A stretch of 41,017 bases of DNA. Origin: Blattamonas nauphoetae (Eukaryota; Preaxostyla; Oxymonadida). The stretch lies in the NCBI GenBank assembly GCA_033064195.1, contig JARBJD010000496.1:1-41017 (forward strand), written 5' to 3'. This document shows, piece by piece, positions 9,871-19,600 of this stretch (the stretch's first letter is position 1; every line of letters begins with the position of its first letter). A program made the position numbers and the translations under genes. The notes beneath the pieces are model-generated. The model ran no database searches. It saw only the letters and a list, made by a program, of their open reading frames with translations, and was not told the origin of the DNA.

Positions 9871-10473
9871 TCATGACCTATCGTGGTACTTTCTCAAGTG
9901 AGGACGGTCTCCAAAATACCACCAATTGTCCAAGCGAACGTAATACTCATTCTTTGTTCGTAAATCGCGATATTTGAATGGCTCAAGTACCTTTGTGTAT
10001 GTTCCAATGAGTTCACAATTCTCTTTTTTCAATTCATTTTCAACAAACGATTGTGTGTAATGTTTTCGTTGACAATTATGAGCTCGATATCCTTTCATCC
10101 ATTTCGAGGGAATCACTTTCCATTCGATTCCTTCGTGTCGATATGTGACAAGTGAATCAGCATACTTATATTCAGAAACGAGTTCACAATTTTCGTTTTT
10201 CAATGACTCGAGAAACTTTGCTTTCGTACAACAATTGGATACTTGAATGTATCTCTGACGATTCGTGTGTGGTCTAGATCCTTTGACAAAACGCTGTAAG
10301 TACACTCGATAAATGTCATCTGGTTTATCTTCGTGATAATATTCGAAAGTGCTCGATGTGAGATATGTTGTTCCTTGTCGATTGAGAGTTGGTGGAACTT
10401 TCATCTTCAAATTTTCTTTGTCCAAAAGTTCCTGTAGTTGATTTGGTGGTAATACGCAACTCATTTTATCCAA
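9871..10473 (-). CDS. Three-module W..G.RPH repeat protein, 200 aa
   Basis: This is a longer relative of the 129-residue protein at 4859. Three modules can be seen. The first is divergent (FEYYHEDKPDDIYRVY ... FVKGSRPH). The second is NENCELVSEYKY ... WKVIPSKWMKGYRAH. The third is KENCELIGTYTKVLEPFKYR ... WWYFGDRPHLRKY. Modules two and three join through YTQSFVENELKK, which is also found in the smaller proteins. The gene exists only in unit 2 of the duplication, so it was gained by one unit or lost from the other. Start chosen at ATG 10473, behind an AT-rich leader. Function unknown. Confidence 0.75.
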   Translation of the reverse strand: MDKMSCVLPPNQLQELLDKENLKMKVPPTLNRQGTTYLTSSTFEYYHEDKPDDIYRVYLQRFVKGSRPHTNRQRYIQVSNCCTKAKFLESLKNENCELVSEYKYADSLVTYRHEGIEWKVIPSKWMKGYRAHNCQRKHYTQSFVENELKKENCELIGTYTKVLEPFKYRDLRTKNEYYVRLDNWWYFGDRPHLRKYHDRS

Positions 10474-10505
10474 ATTAAAAATTGAATAAAAAAAGAAATC
10501 GAATT
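10471..10505 (-). promoter_or_regulatory. AT-rich start motif variant of the three-module gene
   Basis: Minus-strand TTTTTAATTTGGATAAAATG ends on the start codon at 10473. The core TTAATTTG is shared with the other motifs; GTATTAAATG is replaced by GATAAAATG. Confidence 0.45.
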
Positions 10506-10720
10506 TGTTTTTGGAAAGTACTCAAAAAAAGCTTCAAAAAGGACACTTTTCACGAGGTCCTTTTTTGGCCGTTATTTTCAAATTTAGGGCACTTTTTTGA
10601 TGTCATCAAAATGTCATAAATTCCTTTTAATACAAGATCCAAAATTGGTCAATCGGCGTTGACTTTTAGTTTTGATTTCAAAGACAATTTCAGATTGGTT
10701 CTCCAGTCTTCTCTATAACT

Positions 10721-11479
10721 ACTAAGAAGGTCTACCCCCAGCAAGCAAGATATTCGGATACATGGGATGCTACGAAGATGGAGGTCGAATTGGATAGAAT
10801 GTGGTTGAACAGGAAGGACATCTCTGACGAGGAGGTTCAGACTGCTATGACTATCATTCTGGTTCTGCATCATGCGATCAGATTTACAGAGGCAGCGAGG
10901 ATCAGACGGGAATCGATCACCATCTCAGACGGAACAACCGTCTCATTTCTAACCAAGTTGAAAACAGGGGACGAACCTGAAAAGGAAACTCTCAGACAAG
11001 ATGGTCTCAGTGAAGGGAATCGACTCTCTAATTGGCTTGGCGAGTTGGACAGGAGGCAGACCACCGCTCCCAATTGCCAGCTTCTCTGCTCATCAGACGG
11101 AGAAGAGAGAAGCGGGGAAGAATTAGCAAGGATGGCCGGCGTGATCATGAGGAGAGCTGGTATTGATACAGACCAGTATAAGCCGTATACGCTCAAACAT
11201 GCAGGAATTTCGAAACGGATTGACAGAGGATGGGGCGAAGACGACGTAGCAAGGGCAGCGCGGCTCAGCACAACATCTGGAGTCATGAGGAAACACTATG
11301 TGAAACAAATCCAATCTCCCAACGCACTCAATATTTCTTCATCTCGGAATGAGATGGCCATTAATCGGAGATCACTGAAGAGTGATCACGATAATGGCAT
11401 TGAAAGAAGAGATGAAGAAATATTAGTCCCACCACCCACCACAGGAACCAAAAAGAAAAGCAGAAGAAGACAAACTTAA
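10721..11479 (+). pseudogene. Tyrosine recombinase fragment, DIRS-like retroelement fossil
   Basis: The frame carries the core-binding lead-in ARYSDTWDATK, typical of eukaryotic tyrosine recombinases of DIRS-type elements. Further on come an arginine box (HAIRFTEAARIR), a TLKHAGISKRI segment at the place of box II, and a closing MRKHYVKQ with the likely nucleophile tyrosine. No reverse transcriptase is in the window, so the element is partial and broken. Its base composition is less AT-rich than the virus element to its left. A stand-alone recombinase or the integrase of a virus-like element cannot be excluded, but the neighbouring complementary repeats favour DIRS. Confidence 0.6.
11384..11424 (+). 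repeat. 41-bp perfect inverted repeat, arm 1
   Basis: The arm begins GATCACGATAATGGC and lies inside the 3' end of the recombinase frame. It is the exact reverse complement of 11612-11652. DIRS-like elements carry complementary internal and terminal repeats near the recombinase gene. Confidence 0.85.
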
Positions 11480-11611
11480 TCACTTCATCTCTTCTTTCAA
11501 CTCCCAACGGAGTAACAAGGGGTTGATCGATTCTATCAATTAAACAACAGTTTTCATTCATAATTGCTTCATTATTGCTTGATATTACAACAATTCACGG
11601 ATATTATACTC

Positions 11612-11652
11612 AATATTTCTTCATCTCTTCTTTCAATGCCATTATCGTGATC
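11612..11652 (-). repeat. 41-bp perfect inverted repeat, arm 2
   Basis: Exact reverse complement of 11384-11424, with a 187-base spacer. The string CTCAATATTTCTTCATCTC just before and in this arm also occurs as a direct copy near 11327, so three related pieces sit within 330 bases. The stretch from 11653 to 11786 shows nothing else. Confidence 0.85.
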
Positions 11653-11786
11653 GAAAACACTCGCACTTCATTCTCAGAAATTTTAGATTGTCTTGGTGTT
11701 TTTTCAAAATAAGGAGACGGTCAATTGCTCGAGTGATTTTGAAGGAAAAGGAAAATAACGATAAATTGGATGAGAACAATTCGGTT

Positions 11787-11795
11787 ACAGTTCCT
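11787..11795 (+). repeat. 9-bp target site duplication, left
   Basis: ACAGTTCCT, identical to 14017-14025 on the other side of the element. Confidence 0.88.
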
Positions 11796-11991
11796 GGGGC
11801 CGACTATATCTCATCAAGCATTCCGTCTATATCTCATCAAGTTTTGATCAGACCTTTACTATGTCCCTTAATAGTCTTTTCTCAAATTCTCAATTCACTC
11901 TTTTTCACACTCACCACATCATTCTTGTTTTCATCTCAGTCTATTTCTCTCTATTTCGGATATTTTTGGTGCAAAGCATTTCATTCTGTTG
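11796..11991 (+). repeat. MULE terminal inverted repeat, left, 196 bp
   Basis: Begins GGGGCCGACTATATCTC and ends CATTCTGTTG. Inside, TATATCTCATCAAG occurs twice near the tip, a possible transposase binding site pair. Confidence 0.9.
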
Positions 11992-12039
11992 TTTGAAATA
12001 GAACACGCTGATCCAGCCCTAAATAGTTTTCTTTAGCTG

Positions 12040-13815
12040 TTCGGATGACAGAGGGAGAGCAGCGTCTTCAGAATGCGGGTGATCGTCATCTGAGTACTCG
12101 TTTCGGGCTCAGCACAGCATGTCGTTCATGTTGCGTGCCTGTTCGGCGTCAGTTCCGCTGCTGGCAGAGTGATCAGCTGTTCTGTGTTCGACACCAGCCA
12201 CGCCAGCACGTTGTCCAGCCCCACAAATGTCCCCATCCATCCTGGAATCCGATCTGGCTCGCTCGCCTCGTTTCGCAGGAAGCAGTCGCGTGTCGCCGTG
12301 TTGAACTCGTCGGCTGCTGGGAGCAGCTCCAGCACCATCCTTCGTGGCTTTGTCTCCGATGGCGTGTCGCTCACCTTGATCAGCGGCTCCGAGCTCGTCT
12401 GTGTGACCATGTCTGACGATTCCGAGTCGTTCGGCGGGCTCGTCAGGAAGAGCGACGTCGTCTGCTTCCCCGCTGCCTCATCTTCGTCAGAAACGTCACT
12501 TCCACATTCCTCTCGTGCCTCCCCAGAATCTCTGACAATCCAATCTTGATCGGCTCAACCACGCACAGCAGCCCCGACGTCATCAGATACACAATCTCCC
12601 CCAACAGCGATTCGTGTTCGTCGACGAGAATGGCGACGCAATCGACAGATTGGGAAACACCACAGTGAAGCCCTCTTCCTTCTTGAACGCGCTTTTGTCG
12701 CTCGCTGACCACAGACTGAGCAAGTCCAGACTGCGAAACAGAGCTGTCTTCGTGTTCTACAGGATCGCATCCAAGTCTTAAATGTATTCTTACACTCCCA
12801 CCAGCGTCGGGGCTGCCAGATGCTCAAACAAGTCGTGTGTAAGCACCACTGCCGACATCTGCGACGTATGCTTCAATATTTGAAATTGTTTCGTCGTTGA
12901 GTGAACTGTCTTCGCCGACACTTCGAACTGCAGCAGTCTTTCGTTCTCTTCTCCAACAAAAAGTGTTTGATGTTCGTTTGCTTTCTTTGCTGTCGCTTTC
13001 TTTTCCAGTTTCGTGATTATCGAGTCCAGTCCGTCTTTCGCCGTGTCATCATTCAGAAGATCAACAACCACTGTTCGCATCATCTTCGAAAGCGCCATCA
13101 GCGCCAGACGGTGCAGTCGGTCAACTGAATACGATGGTTGGTCCAAAAAGTTCAGAACTGCAAGTAGAATCATCTTCGTCGTCTCCAACTTCGCTTGTGC
13201 ACCAGCTGTTCCTCCTCCTTTGTCACCATCGTTCATCCCAAGTCCTTGCATGGGATCATCATTCATTTTCATCCGTTCTGCCTCAACCATGTCATCCAGC
13301 TCCTTTTCAATCGAAAAGATCGTCCATTGATTGAAAAAGTGCGGATATCCGATTGTCGCTTGTTGAATCAATTTTTGGGCTTTCAGATAGTTTTTTCTTG
13401 AAGGATGCTTCTAAAAGAGCGGATATCATGATGAGTGAGGTGGATGATGGGAACTGTTGGATCGCGTGTTCGTAAACACTTGAAACGAAGTCTAACTTCC
13501 AAAAAATCATGACATCACAAACACGCAGGTGCGGGAGAGCTTGTCTTTCACTGACTACGAGCAGCCGATTGATTTGTGAGAAAAATTCAAAAAACGACGT
13601 GCGAGAAGAAAGACAACACACACGTGGATTGAATCCCATTCGAAATCGAAACTGAGTGTCCAGCTGAAGAGTGTTGATATCGATTTCACCAATGGTTCTC
13701 AACTTTTTCTCGACAACGGTTCCAATATCACATATATCACTTCGATGAGTCCAGCTGTAGTCACTCCCTGAAGATGGGAAGAAACGAGCAATGGCTTGAT
13801 CGACATCTTTTTTTT
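12040..13815 (-). pseudogene. Captured, decayed host gene fragment inside the MULE (TmcB-like, PAS-family candidate)
   Basis: On the minus strand, coding-like sequence runs through most of the element but changes frame. Upstream comes YEHAIQQFPSSTSLIMIS. The next frame continues KAQKLIQQATIGYPHFFNQW and EKELDDMVEAERMKM, then a helical stretch to HLAAPTLVGV, and a further frame gives VYLMTSGLLCVVEPIKIGL. The change near 13395 lies in an A-run and is explained by one extra base; more changes follow near 12790 and 12600. The AIQQFP...A...L..A layout with a charged linker resembles the TPR-like segment of TmcB/TmcC proteins, PAS-containing membrane proteins of protists. The fragment lacks both gene ends. 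The identification is tentative; the capture itself is well supported. Confidence 0.55.
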
Positions 13816-13820
13816 TGAAA

Positions 13821-14016
13821 CAACAGAATGAAATGCTTTGCACCAAAAATATCCGAAATAGAGAGAAATAGACTGAGATGAAAACAAGAATGATGTGGTG
13901 AGTGTGAAAAAGAGTGAATTGAGAATTTGAGAAAAGACTCTTAAGGGACATAGTAAAGGTCTGATCAAAACTTGATGAGATATAGACGGAATGCTTGATG
14001 AGATATAGTCGTTCCC
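13821..14016 (-). repeat. MULE terminal inverted repeat, right, 196 bp
   Basis: Reverse complement of 11796-11991 with no length difference; mismatches sit at the two positions after the terminal GGG and at one internal T/G site. Confidence 0.9.
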
Positions 14017-14025
14017 ACAGTTCCT
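14017..14025 (+). repeat. 9-bp target site duplication, right
   Basis: ACAGTTCCT, second copy, 56 bases before the chosen start codon of the next gene. Confidence 0.88.
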
Positions 14026-14080
14026 CGTGACCACCCTGTATGGGTTCACTCTCGGACAACCTTCTTCACCACCCTCACAA

Positions 14081-16299
14081 ATGAGTGAAACGGATCACAC
14101 TCGCTTCTCGGAGCACCTGAACTATGTGCAAAATACATCAGAACAGGAACGCTCGACTCAAACGAACACGATTGTTCTGCGCAACCGAAAGAGAACCACA
14201 TTTGATCATGACATTGACAGAACTGATAATAACATACAACCTATCGCTATGTCAGGCCAGGTGTGTTCCGAGCATTCTTTCAGATGATTAGTGTCAGGAC
14301 CTCAACGGCATTCTTGCAGATCTGTGTGCAGAGGACCGATTAGATATTCTTGAATTGATGATGGCCCTCCGGGAATTAACCAGTAAGCCACTTTTCTTTC
14401 GTTGACTCTCTCCACAGTTCATACTATCGGAACCTGCGAAAGACTGATTCAGCACAATGCAATTCCCATGTTGGTCCGACATTTGATGTGTTCGCAGGAT
14501 GAAAGGATAACGGTTGGGTTTTATTGTTGTTGACGTTCTTCAAGGTTGAAATCTTGTGGATATTCACGAACATTGGTTTGATATGTTTCATCCTTGATTC
14601 CCGTTGGATTATCTTGAGAAGCTGTCTTACCTACAGACGACGTTCATCATTACTTTGGTGAGAATGTTATCAGAAAGATCTTTAGTTTCACTCAAAGCAC
14701 TTCTCTTCGAGTCATTTCAATGGTTTTCGACTTTTCCTCCTTCACACTGATTCAGGCATGGCGCTTCCTCAACAACATCACGATCTTTGACCATGATCAG
14801 CACGACTTTGCTTGTGTTCTCGAGGCACTCGGCATTTTCGATACTTTTGTACCATCTCTGACGCTGCTCACCACAAGATTTGTCGAAAAGCCAGCCTGGC
14901 ATCTCCAGTCACTTGGGGATATCCCAAAATCCTCAGCCCTGGCATTTCCTCAGACGGTGATGGTTTTGCCGGATTACGCAGCTTCGCCCCATTTTCTCCT
15001 CAAAACATTCAGAAATCTGGCGATAGTCGCCAAAAAGGCAGTCCCGGCAGAGATCATCAGTTTTATATTTCTGGTGTTCGTGTCAGGTTGTTCGAGTTGC
15101 ATTGACAGTGCTATAGACTTGCTCATGACTGACAAGGATCAACTCCGAACGATCACCTCTATCCTCTATCAAGTTCCCATGCCGTCCTTCTTCCCTCCTC
15201 ACATCCAAACATTCCCACAACTAGCGGTTTCCGTTCTCTCGTTCGCATGTGATGGTCTGTACAGTTCTTATCGTGCTCTCACCGTTTTGAACCTCGCCCA
15301 ACTCCAACACCGAATTGTTCAACGCCGCAAACAAACCCACGAAATGCAGACAGACATCCAATCATTGGAAGGAGGGGCCTTCCAGACAACCGTCGTGACA
15401 GAGCTGGGAAGATACTTTGACATCATCACGAGGATTTCGTTGCTCCTGGGAACAGCCCTGGGTGGGACGGATGATGTAGTTGATTTCTACATCAATGCTG
15501 GTCTTCTTCCCACACTCGGACAGTGTCTCCACATTGTCCAGACGATTTGGGACGACAAGCTCGCTCATGATTGGTCGGTGCTTGTTTCGGCACAATTGGA
15601 TGCAATGAATGAGACCCATGGAGAATTGTGGAAGGAAACGCTGGAAATTCTGTTGCATGTGGATTGTTCCAAGCTCGCGACGGAAGAGGAACTTGCTTTC
15701 GACCTCTCCACTTCGCGGATTCATGATCATGGCCAAATTAACATTCCGAACACATTCACAAAGCACATCCAAACAGCCTTTCAGAAATTGTCGTTTTGTC
15801 TCTCGAACACTGCAGGAGGCACTGAGCAGCACTCATGGCGTGTCCTGAATGAAACGCTCCCTGGACTCCAACCGTGCCAGGATTTTCTGCGATTTCTGTC
15901 AAACAGGCTGTTAGATGAGACCTCTACATCGTTTTTAATGATTTGTTTGTTGTCCATAGCTTGGTTCACCATCCAAGTGAGGCGATCTTCGCAGAAATCA
16001 AACGCAGTCACCTTCTTGACGCCCTCTTCGCTTTCAAGTGGTATCGGTGCAACCATCGTCTCGCAGACAGTTCTGTCGATCTTTTTCTTGATACACTGTC
16101 CCTCTTTCTCTTGAACACTCCAGACCCATCAACCATCCTCGATTCTGTGTCCGAAGATGGAATCGAGCACACTTTGTTCAATTTGCCGTGCGGTTATTCG
16201 GATAGGACCGTGCAACTCATGGCATTCCTCCGAGACCAACTCGAAATTCTCCAAAAGAATCGTTCGTGTGGTGAACTTGCCAAGAGCATCAAAACATAG
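14081..16299 (+). CDS. Spliced host gene, helical-repeat (armadillo/HEAT-like) protein, about 658 aa
   Basis: Seven exons can be traced: 14081-14260, 14292-14382, 14418-14512, 14545-14575, 14637-14722, 14756-15909 and 15960-16299. The introns are 31, 35, 32, 61, 33 and 50 bases, all GT-AG, and the joined length divides by three. Reading across junctions gives smooth helical sequence, for example MALRELTIHTIGTCERL, then RITVEILWIFTNIDD, then SLRVISMAWRFLNNI. The pattern of amphipathic helices (LEALGIFDTFVPSLTLL, GGTDDVVDFYINAGLLPTL) is that of armadillo-type solenoids, usually protein-binding scaffolds. I recognise no specific family. The start at 14081 (MSETDHTRF) is the first ATG after the transposon; an upstream in-frame ATG lies on the far side of that insertion. 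Confidence 0.75.
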
Positions 16300-16623
16300 T
16301 GTCAGAACAAGGTCAACATATCCACTGAAATTGAACGGGGCATTTCTGAAATGTACCTCCACTCGAACATTGAGACAGCAGAATTGCCGACATCGTTCAT
16401 TCTTAAAGAACGGTCTGTTTGTGGGGATGAGATTTATTGTCAAACTATGGGAAATACAGTGGTCTGTTTTTGGAATTCAAGTTGAGAATTCATGACGCGA
16501 GCCTTGAAAGGAGATAAGAAATGGATCTGACCATGATTTGCGACATCTTGATCTAAGAGTTAAATACCCTTCTGCTCTATTCCACACAGTTCAGCCAGCA
16601 CACCTCTGCAGTCACAAGAACCG
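16300..16623. other. Intergenic spacer, 324 bases
   Basis: No gene is supported here. It holds the 3' flank of the helical-repeat gene and the presumed promoter of the next gene; no clear motif was recognised. Confidence 0.5.
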
Positions 16624-19600
16624 ATGAACCGTGTGGACCCCACCCGAAACAATATGTCCCTCATCCAGAAACTTCAACTTATCGTTGATTCTTGTGTTGG
16701 GGTCCTAAAACGCGAAGACTTTCTTAATCTCGAAACTGACCTTACAAATGAAGCACTTTCAGATCTCACACGTTTCTTCTACCAGTCATTTCCAACGATT
16801 GCAAATGAACATAATGAAATGCAACCACTTGACACGTACTTGTTCCGGTCGTCAACATACTCTCTCTTCGGTCACATCATTGTCAACACGCAGCTTTTCG
16901 CGAAAGAACCAAAATCAACATCCGCTTCTGTACTTCAGTTGAGGTCCCCCTTCTTACTCAATGTTATTACGGGAACACCTGGAATGGGGAAATCAGCAAG
17001 CAGATATCCATTCATCACACTGTTGATGAGTTCTGGCGTGAGTGTATGTCACTTTGCATTGTTCCATCAGCTATTTCAGAATGTCACGACAGAAAAGAGA
17101 GGAGAAGGTGCGTTTGTGTTTACACAGATAAGCAAGACGAATACGGGAACAGTGAAAATCAAAACAAATGTGGATGGAATTCCGATCGAGTTTGATACGC
17201 CTTCGTATCTCTACACGTATGAAGTCCGTTACTTCAATCCACATGAACGGTCCAATGACAAAAAGACCGAAATACAGTACTATCCAGCTGCATATCAAGT
17301 GGACCCTGACCCAGCAAAACGCCCTCCAAATTCGTCTCTGGGACGAATCTCTGTGCCAAGTGTGGAGTACTTCCCCTATTTCGTCCGTCTTATGATGGGA
17401 ACCCGACAATTGACGGAGCCACGATCACTCAACAGGGACAGGATTATCACGCAAACATCAGAACTCAAGCGCGGATCAGTGATAGCGGAAGGCTCAATAT
17501 TATACCAGGCTAACCTGATAATTGCGAATGGGTTTTACAAAGTCAGAAACAGAATGACTTTGATGAAAGGATCAACACTGGGCGATGCTTCTCTTCTTTG
17601 CCTGGACAGTACTGATTCACCAGAATCGACAAGACTCGTTATGGATAATGAAGTCACAGATTTTGATCAGATTGTCGAAGCCGGTACCATCTTCGAAGAA
17701 GGTTCATGTGTGACCCTCAAGGAGATCATTGAATTACCTCTTAACAACACAGAGCCGATCCCTGAAGATATCATCATCGAAGCTGGATCAATCATCAAGA
17801 AAGGATCAAAAATCGCCCCTCAATCAACTGTCAACTATTGCTCGATTTGGAACCGCCTCAAGAACACCAAGTGGCATGTCATTGATGAGTTTGTGCCGTT
17901 TCTCCTCATTTTTTCAGCCTACAAATTGCTGATAATTATGATCTGGACCCAAACGATTTCCATGTTCTCTTTAGCTCACCCAAGGGTTCGAGATGGAGGA
18001 CATTCGACAGTCAGGAACAAAGTCGACGTCGCATTATCATCGAGTACGTCGTTCCGAAGTACACTCCTCAGGAGGAAGCCGCCTTCCTCAATACAATCCG
18101 GGCTTCTTCAGCGCTCAGCCTCAATGACAGAGAAGACGTTCAACGTGGAGTTGAACTCTTCTCGTTCATCCCACGCTTTGTGTTGGATTCACATTTCAGC
18201 TCCGAAGCATTTACATGCGTCTCAGAAAACCCGAAAACGATGATTCCAAAAGGTCCAGGCGAACTCTTTAATGTGGACGTCTCACACAAACTGATTCACT
18301 TCTCATGTCCACAGTTCGACTGCACGAACTGGCACACGAAATATGCAACGGATTTGGCGAAGCGCTATATCTTGCGTGTATTCGGACTGCGCGAAAAAGA
18401 AAACTATGTCGAATTTCTCCGAACAATAAAGGACCATCCCGAACATTCTCAAGAGAAGGGAGCAGCTTTCCACACATTCGTTTCGGATGCGATCGTGCAG
18501 GGGTTTATCATCCACCAGCCAAAATACGGGCTTTCCGGAAAATCAATTCTGAATCCATCAGAAGATGCAAACACAAATGTAACAATCAAGCTCCCACCAA
18601 CTCTCGGAGAAGCATATGTCTTCTTGCGAGGCCCTTCAAACATGAGGTCTACCGAACTCCCGGATATCAAAGCAATTCCTAAACGCAAACTTCGTGAAGT
18701 CTCAGACGAATATTTGCATCTGTTTGTGAATTGTATGACGGAGTCCACTGTTACTTTACGAGAACTTGTGAAGAGGGATGACGGGTCCAGAACATCCACA
18801 AAAATCCCACCACCAGGCACGCCACCACATACTGACGCTCGATGTCTTAAGTGTTTCACATTCTATCTGAATCCGTTGGGTGCAAATAACGTGGGCTTCG
18901 ATTCGATTCTCCTCTTCTTCGAAGTGATCGATGAATGGGATAAGAACGGCAACGAATTGCCGCTCGAAATCAACAGATTGGCGGTGATGTTCATCCAATC
19001 AACATTGGACAAGGAGCATACTCTGTGCGATTCTGGCCCGAATCTGATGTATCTTTGGCTCTGTCTCCTCAGTAAAGTCTACAATCTCAGGCAAAACCAG
19101 ATATATCCCCATCTCTTCTATGTGACACAACCACTAAAAGGCAAGCTCAACTACGGAAAAGGTGCTCCCACAGCATTTTTCATGAATCCAGACAATATTT
19201 GGGAAATGAGTTATGATCCTGATGTCGTTGCCTTCAAGGAAATTGAGTACACAGGACGGTTGATGGTGAACTGTATTAACCCTTTCCCTGCAAATGACGA
19301 TCCGTATCATTTTCGATGCTATTACTGTGGCCTCATCTTGGAGGAGATGTTTGTCGATCATCAATGCCCATATATCATGGAAAAAGTTGCCAAAAACTCA
19401 TCTGCATACACTGTGTGGAACATCACCTCTTCAAACGTTGGCGTTGGAATGTTTGATCATCCCGCGCCCGTGGTGGGGGTTCCATTGGGCAAAAGCAAAA
19501 CCAAGTTTGGTTTCAACCTGAGGAGCACAACTTCGGGCGGAGGCAACGATCCTTCTTGTAATCAAAAGCGAGTTTTCGAAATTACACTGGAGTATCCGAA

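Larger units (their letters stand above)
1..10705 (-). mobile_element. Polinton-like virus element, left copy (partial at window edge)
   Basis: Compact minus-strand genes share one type of AT-rich start motif. They are an unknown partial gene, a B-family DNA polymerase, W..G.RPH repeat proteins and a peptidase-S74 protein. A protein-primed-type PolB in a compact multi-gene unit is characteristic of Polintons/Mavericks and Polinton-like viruses. Capsid, packaging ATPase, protease and integrase genes are not in view and may lie left of position 1. The right limit near 10705 is where a duplicated non-coding block stops and a recombinase fragment begins; no terminal inverted repeat was found. The polymerase looks whole, so the copy is probably fairly young. 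Confidence 0.75.
8031..10705. repeat. Direct duplication, unit 2, with an added gene
   Basis: Second copy of the block at 5115-7150, same orientation. It matches unit 1 from the start of the small repeat gene through the T-rich non-coding DNA to about 9850, and again from about 10530 to 10705. Between them unit 2 carries the three-module gene at 9871-10473 where unit 1 has about 100 bases of other sequence. From 8164 to 9870 no gene is visible. Confidence 0.78.
11796..14016. mobile_element. Non-autonomous Mutator-like element (Pack-MULE structure), 2221 bp
   Basis: Two terminal inverted repeats of 196 bp (11796-11991 and 13821-14016) differ at only three positions by eye and start GGG. The element is flanked by the 9-bp direct repeat ACAGTTCCT. 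Long inverted repeats with a 9-bp target duplication are the mark of Mutator-like elements. No MURA-type transposase is inside; the interior holds a decayed host-type coding fragment on the minus strand. Near-identical ends mean a recent insertion. Confidence 0.88.

Noticed and set aside
10721-11479. Tyrosine recombinase as the integrase of the neighbouring virus-like element
   Set aside because: It lies outside the duplicated block, on the other strand, without the AT-rich start motif and with different composition; possible but less likely than a DIRS-like fossil.
11688-11996. Plus-strand open frame overlapping the left MULE repeat
   Set aside because: Most of it is the terminal inverted repeat itself, and the same sequence is antisense at the other end; no family features.
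14720-16114. ATG at 14720 and stop at 16114 as limits of a single-exon gene
   Set aside because: The ATG is the last codon before a 33-base intron, and the true frame leaves at 15909 through another intron; upstream and downstream exons fit better.
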